Below, in pieces: positions 14,034 to 16,761 of a stretch of 16,761 nt of DNA. The stretch's first letter is position 1. The number at the start of each line of letters is the position of its first letter. The stretch is taken from positions 1 to 16,761 of the forward strand of contig CAZJLJ010000061.1 in NCBI GenBank assembly GCA_964546935.1. The letters run 5' to 3'. Below the pieces are notes generated by a model. That model was not told where the DNA came from. It worked only from the letters and a program-made list of their open reading frames with translations, and ran no database searches. Both the position numbers and the translations under genes were made by a program. This DNA is from JALYTY01 sp964546935. Its GTDB lineage: Bacteria; Vulcanimicrobiota; Vulcanimicrobiia; Vulcanimicrobiales; Vulcanimicrobiaceae.

Positions 14034-14751
14034 GCGCGTGCGGACCCGTCAGGCTAGAGCCTTCAACGATGGCCACCGCTTTGTCTGCGTACTTCCGCGC
14101 GAGGGCGGCACTCGTGCCGTCTTCGTGCGACGCAGCCTGCTTTGCTACTGCTAGAAAGCGTCCCGCACGGAAAAGCGTTGCACCTAGCGTTTGGTCGGCA
14201 CCCGCTAAGATTCCACCTGCGCGCAGCGCGGCGCCGAAGAAGAAGGTTTCAGCCGAGGCGTGCGCCGTTCGAATCCAGGAAGGCGGCACTTGAACGCGAC
14301 TGCGTTGCTCGAGCCACGACATCACGGTTTCGGTCAGCACTGTGCCTGCATGGAGTGCGCGATCGGGGTGCTTCGAGTCCATTGCAAGCAGGCGTAATGC
14401 CACCGCGTGGAATGCATCGCCGGCGTTTAACGCCTGCGCCACACCCCAGATGGCGGTGATGGAATCGCCGTCGTCCGGAGCATCGAACGTTGCGGCTAAT
14501 TCGTCGTGGAGAATTGCGAAACGATAAAAACATTCTATAGAAATGGCAATTGGAAGCGCGTTTTCCGAATCGCCGCCGCATGCGTCGCAAGCCCACAGGA
14601 ATAGCGCGGCGCCGATTGGATCCACGCTTCTGAAGGAATAGCGCATGATGTCCGAGAGGACGGCGCTAAATTGCAACTCCACGCTGGTCAGATACTGTAA
14701 CGTGCGTGCCCGCTGGTTGCGGAGCAGCATCGGTTCCGATACCAAGCCCAT
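13984..14751 (-). CDS. Degenerate polyprenyl-synthetase-like protein (probable pseudo-enzyme), first gene of hopanoid operon
   Basis: A 255-aa alpha-helical protein of the class I trans-prenyltransferase fold. The best landmark is IWGVAQALNAGDAFHAVALRLL (about 101-122), matching the block after the first Asp-rich motif in GGPP/polyprenyl synthases. The motif itself, normally HDDxxD, reads H82-D-E-L-A-A, so its Asp cluster is lost. The second Asp-rich region (FQxxDDxxD) is replaced by KQAASHEDG (204-212), and the KKTLP-type segment is missing. AETFFFGAALRAGGILAGAD (168-186) and the C-terminal ARDFKEIAYHLA still follow the family. The length is about 60-80 residues short. It is likely not a catalyst but a non-catalytic subunit or scaffold. 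The ATG 14751 start is the only ATG in this operon; it is 57 nt from divergent hpnK. Confidence 0.75.
   Translation of the reverse strand: MGLVSEPMLLRNQRARTLQYLTSVELQFSAVLSDIMRYSFRSVDPIGAALFLWACDACGGDSENALPIAISIECFYRFAILHDELAATFDAPDDGDSITAIWGVAQALNAGDAFHAVALRLLAMDSKHPDRALHAGTVLTETVMSWLEQRSRVQVPPSWIRTAHASAETFFFGAALRAGGILAGADQTLGATLFRAGRFLAVAKQAASHEDGTSAALARKYADKAVAIVEGSSLTGPHARDFKEIAYHLATAHSA
14020..14025 (-). promoter_or_regulatory. Perfect Shine-Dalgarno AAGGAG near the fni start
   Basis: AAGGAG on the minus strand lies downstream of the GTG 14033 and 7 nt before an in-frame ATC codon (14012-14010). No ATG, GTG or TTG is in frame at a good distance, so it either marks an unusual start or is coincidence. 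Confidence 0.35.
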
Positions 14752-14808
14752 TGTTTGTGTCTTCGCCGAAGGTGCGTGCGGTCCGCCCCTGTATGTCTAC
14801 CTCTGGAT
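14752..14808. promoter_or_regulatory. Divergent control region between hopanoid operon and hpnK-hpnI
   Basis: Fifty-seven bases separate the first codons of the two transcription units, so both promoters must lie here or run into the genes. I cannot identify a confident -35/-10 pair. CTTCGCCGAAG (14761-14771) is a short dyad with 5-bp arms and could be an operator half of modest significance. Confidence 0.4.
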
Positions 14809-15627
14809 ATGACCAAGCATCTGATCATCTCGGCGGACGACTTCGGCCTCTCTCAAGAGGTCAATGAGGCGGTTGAGGTTGCGCACCGTAATGGCGTTCT
14901 GCGTGCGGCAAGCCTGATGGTGGCGGCACCAGGCACCGCCGATGCAGTGAGGCGTGCGCGAACCCTTCCCGATCTTCGCGTGGGTCTGCACGTCGTGCTG
15001 GTTAACGGCACGCCCGCGTTGCCGCCAAGCGAAGTTCCGGCGCTGGTCGACGGGAACGGCGCGTTCTTTTCCGATCTCCCGCGGGCGGGCGTTCGATTCT
15101 TCTTTCATCCCGGCGCGCGGCGCCAGCTGGAAGCGGAGATTCGCGCGCAATTCGAAGCCTACGCCAAGACCGGGCTACCGCTCGATCACGTGAACGCACA
15201 GAACCACATGCACGTGCACCCCACGGTTCTTAGCATCATTTTGAAAGTCGGGCGCGAGTACGGAATGCGCGCCGTGCGGACTCCGCAGGAGCCGGGCGAC
15301 GCTGCGTTTCTTGTTCCATGGCTTTCGCTGATGCGTTGGCGTTTGCGCCGCGCGCGTATGCTTACCAACGACGCTGTCTTCGGGATCAAGCATACCGGGC
15401 ACATGACGACGCCCCGCGTGCTCGAGATCTTGGACCGGTTGCCGCAGGGAGTCTCCGAGGTCTACTTCCATCCCGCGACGGGGCCGTGGCGTGGCGTTGA
15501 TCCCGCGATCGCGCAGTATGATTTCGCCGGTGAGCTGGAGGCCTTGATCGACGCGCAGGTGCGTAACGCCGTTGAGACGCCGGAGATCCGGCTGACGAGT
15601 TACTCGGAACTCTCGGCGCTGAGCTAG
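14809..15627 (+). CDS. hpnK: HpnK: YdjC-family deacetylase of hopanoid glycosides
   Basis: A 272-aa YdjC/ChbG-like metal-dependent deacetylase. The N-terminal SADDFG (8-13) carries the catalytic and metal-binding Asp pair D10-D11. H61 lies in VGLHVVLVNG (58-67), and the NHMHVHP block (132-138) supplies further His ligands. In Burkholderia the HpnI/HpnK/HpnJ set glycosylates bacteriohopanetetrol with GlcNAc (HpnI), deacetylates it to the glucosamine (HpnK), and contracts the ring to the cyclitol ether (HpnJ). The ATG 14809 is preferred over the open frame from 14755, because MTKHLIISADDFG is the family N-terminus. It is separated from hpnI by one base only and is divergent from the main operon. 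Confidence 0.92.
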   Translation: MTKHLIISADDFGLSQEVNEAVEVAHRNGVLRAASLMVAAPGTADAVRRARTLPDLRVGLHVVLVNGTPALPPSEVPALVDGNGAFFSDLPRAGVRFFFHPGARRQLEAEIRAQFEAYAKTGLPLDHVNAQNHMHVHPTVLSIILKVGREYGMRAVRTPQEPGDAAFLVPWLSLMRWRLRRARMLTNDAVFGIKHTGHMTTPRVLEILDRLPQGVSEVYFHPATGPWRGVDPAIAQYDFAGELEALIDAQVRNAVETPEIRLTSYSELSALS

Positions 15628-15628
15628 C

Positions 15629-16756
15629 GTGAGATTTCTTTGTTACGCGCTTTACGTAATTGCCGGCTGCGGGATCGGGTATCTCGCTGTCGCGTTTTTT
15701 TCTGTAAGCCGCTTTGCGCGGCATAAGATTGCCGCTCCAAGGGTGCTGCCAGGCATTACGATTCTAAAGCCGGTCTACGGTTTGGACGTCGAGCTGTTCG
15801 AAAATCTTTGCTCGTTTTGCGAACAAGAGTATCCGGAGTTTCAAGTACTCTTCGGCGTGCAGCGGCACGACGATCCCGCAATCGACGTAATCCGGCGCGT
15901 GATCGAACGGTATCCCGAGCTCGATTTGTCGCTGGTGGTCCGCGAATCGCCGTTAACCGGAAATCCCAAGATCGCCAACGTCGCAAATATGATGCCGCTC
16001 GCGAAGCATCCGATTCTTACGATCGTCGATTCCGACATGCGCGTGGATAAGCGTTACCTTTTGGCATTAGCTGCGGAGTTCGACGATGCTTCGGTCGGTG
16101 CGGCCACATGTCTCTATGAAGCCGCACCGCGTGATGGATTTGCTTCGCAACTTGCTGCGGCGGGCATCAACGATCAATTCGCGCCTTCGGTTTTAGTTGC
16201 CGCACTGGGTTCGCTGCGCTTTTGTTTCGGTTCGACGATGGCCGTGCGCCGGGATGTGCTCGAAAAAATCGGCGGTATCGCTGCGCTCGCACCGCATTTG
16301 GCTGACGACTACATGTTGGGTGCGCTGGTTTCGACGCATGGGTATCGCGTTTCGCTTTCACGATACGTAGTGCGGAACATCATTTGCGAACCGACGATCG
16401 GCGCACTGTGGGATCATGAAGTGCGCTGGGGACGCACGATTCGCTTACAGCGGCCGCTTGGATACGCAGCCTCTGTAGTCACGTATCCGCTGCCGTTCGC
16501 GCTGCTCTCGTTCTTCTGTGGGAACGCTGTTGTTTCGTTGGTCTTGACGGCGACCGTTTTGGCCTTGCGCACGGCATTGCAGTATCGCATGCGTGCAGTT
16601 TTTTCGCCGCAGGTGTTTAGGCCGTGGCTCATTCCGGTTCGGGATGTTTTCGGACTAGCGGTGTGGGCGGGAAGTTATTTTGGGCGAAACGTCCGGTGGC
16701 GCGAAGAGGCGTTGTCGATCGACAGCATAGGGCGTGTCGAAGGTGAGGTTCGCTAG
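15629..16756 (+). CDS. hpnI: HpnI: ceramide-glucosyltransferase-like GT (hopanoid GlcNAc transferase)
   Basis: A 375-aa membrane-bound GT21/GT2-type enzyme. An N-terminal membrane helix (about 3-25) is followed by the GT-A domain: ITILKPVYG (43-51), GNPKIANVANM (111-121), the metal-binding DSD (134-136), D226-D227 in HLADDYMLG, and HEVRWGRTIR (263-272), equivalent to the (Q/R)xxRW acceptor motif. At least two C-terminal membrane helices (about 280-320) follow. HpnI adds N-acetylglucosamine from UDP-GlcNAc to bacteriohopanetetrol. The start is GTG 15629, one base after the hpnK stop, and the length is normal. The gene ends 5 nt before the window edge, so any downstream member such as hpnJ is outside. 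Confidence 0.92.
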   Translation: MRFLCYALYVIAGCGIGYLAVAFFSVSRFARHKIAAPRVLPGITILKPVYGLDVELFENLCSFCEQEYPEFQVLFGVQRHDDPAIDVIRRVIERYPELDLSLVVRESPLTGNPKIANVANMMPLAKHPILTIVDSDMRVDKRYLLALAAEFDDASVGAATCLYEAAPRDGFASQLAAAGINDQFAPSVLVAALGSLRFCFGSTMAVRRDVLEKIGGIAALAPHLADDYMLGALVSTHGYRVSLSRYVVRNIICEPTIGALWDHEVRWGRTIRLQRPLGYAASVVTYPLPFALLSFFCGNAVVSLVLTATVLALRTALQYRMRAVFSPQVFRPWLIPVRDVFGLAVWAGSYFGRNVRWREEALSIDSIGRVEGEVR

Positions 16757-16761
16757 ATAAG

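Noticed and set aside
14755..14808. 18-residue N-terminal extension of HpnK
   Set aside because: The added residues are Arg/Cys-rich and unlike the family, whose conserved SADDFG strand starts just after the ATG at 14809.
5939..16756. Mobile element or genomic island carrying the hopanoid genes
   Set aside because: No transposase, integrase, tRNA, terminal repeats or clear base-composition step is visible in the window.

Overview
The window (about 16.8 kb, fairly GC-rich, with two runs of exactly 100 N) is dominated by a hopanoid (bacterial triterpenoid) biosynthesis locus from a Gram-negative-type bacterium, probably a draft or metagenome-derived assembly. The complete HpnC/HpnD/HpnE squalene route, a type 2 IPP isomerase and the cyclase/adenosyl side-chain genes fit several hopanoid-producing phyla. 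The gene set and tight packing resemble Candidatus Eremiobacterota (WPS-2), but the sequence alone does not prove that and I treat it as a guess.

Layout. (1) 1-1139, minus: a gamma-carbonic-anhydrase-like hexapeptide protein followed by two small, overlapping YbjN-like proteins, the last cut by the window edge. (2) 1157-1611, plus: two small unknown genes (85 aa, and a 44-aa protein that is mostly Asp/Glu) ending at a strong intrinsic terminator. (3) 1630-1899, minus: a small secreted Thr/Asn/Pro repeat protein. (4) 2002-5980, plus: a GT39 membrane glycosyltransferase, an MFS transporter and a PlsC-like acyltransferase. (5) 5939-14751, minus: a nine-gene, wholly overlapping hopanoid operon, read from the right as polyprenyl-synthetase-like protein, fni, hpnC, hpnD, hpnE, shc, hpnH, hpnA, hpnG. 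(6) 14809-16756, plus: hpnK and hpnI, transcribed divergently from the operon.

How the genes work together. Fni balances IPP and DMAPP. An FPP synthase is needed next; the prenyl-synthetase-like first gene looks catalytically dead, so FPP probably comes from elsewhere. HpnD and HpnC make presqualene diphosphate and hydroxysqualene, HpnE reduces the latter to squalene, and Shc cyclises squalene to hopene. HpnH adds 5'-deoxyadenosine, HpnG removes adenine to give a ribosyl-hopane, and HpnA has a less certain side-chain role. HpnI and HpnK then add GlcNAc to bacteriohopanetetrol and deacetylate it. HpnJ (cyclitol ether) and HpnO (aminotriol) are not in the window.

Most notable points: the degenerate prenyl synthase heading the operon; eight consecutive genes with non-ATG starts and overlapping junctions; a Glu in place of the third metal-binding His in the gamma-CA-like protein; an acyltransferase with a variant motif and a long insertion; an inverted repeat covering the GT39 start codon; and two assembly gaps that, judged by family length, hide more sequence than their 100 N suggest.
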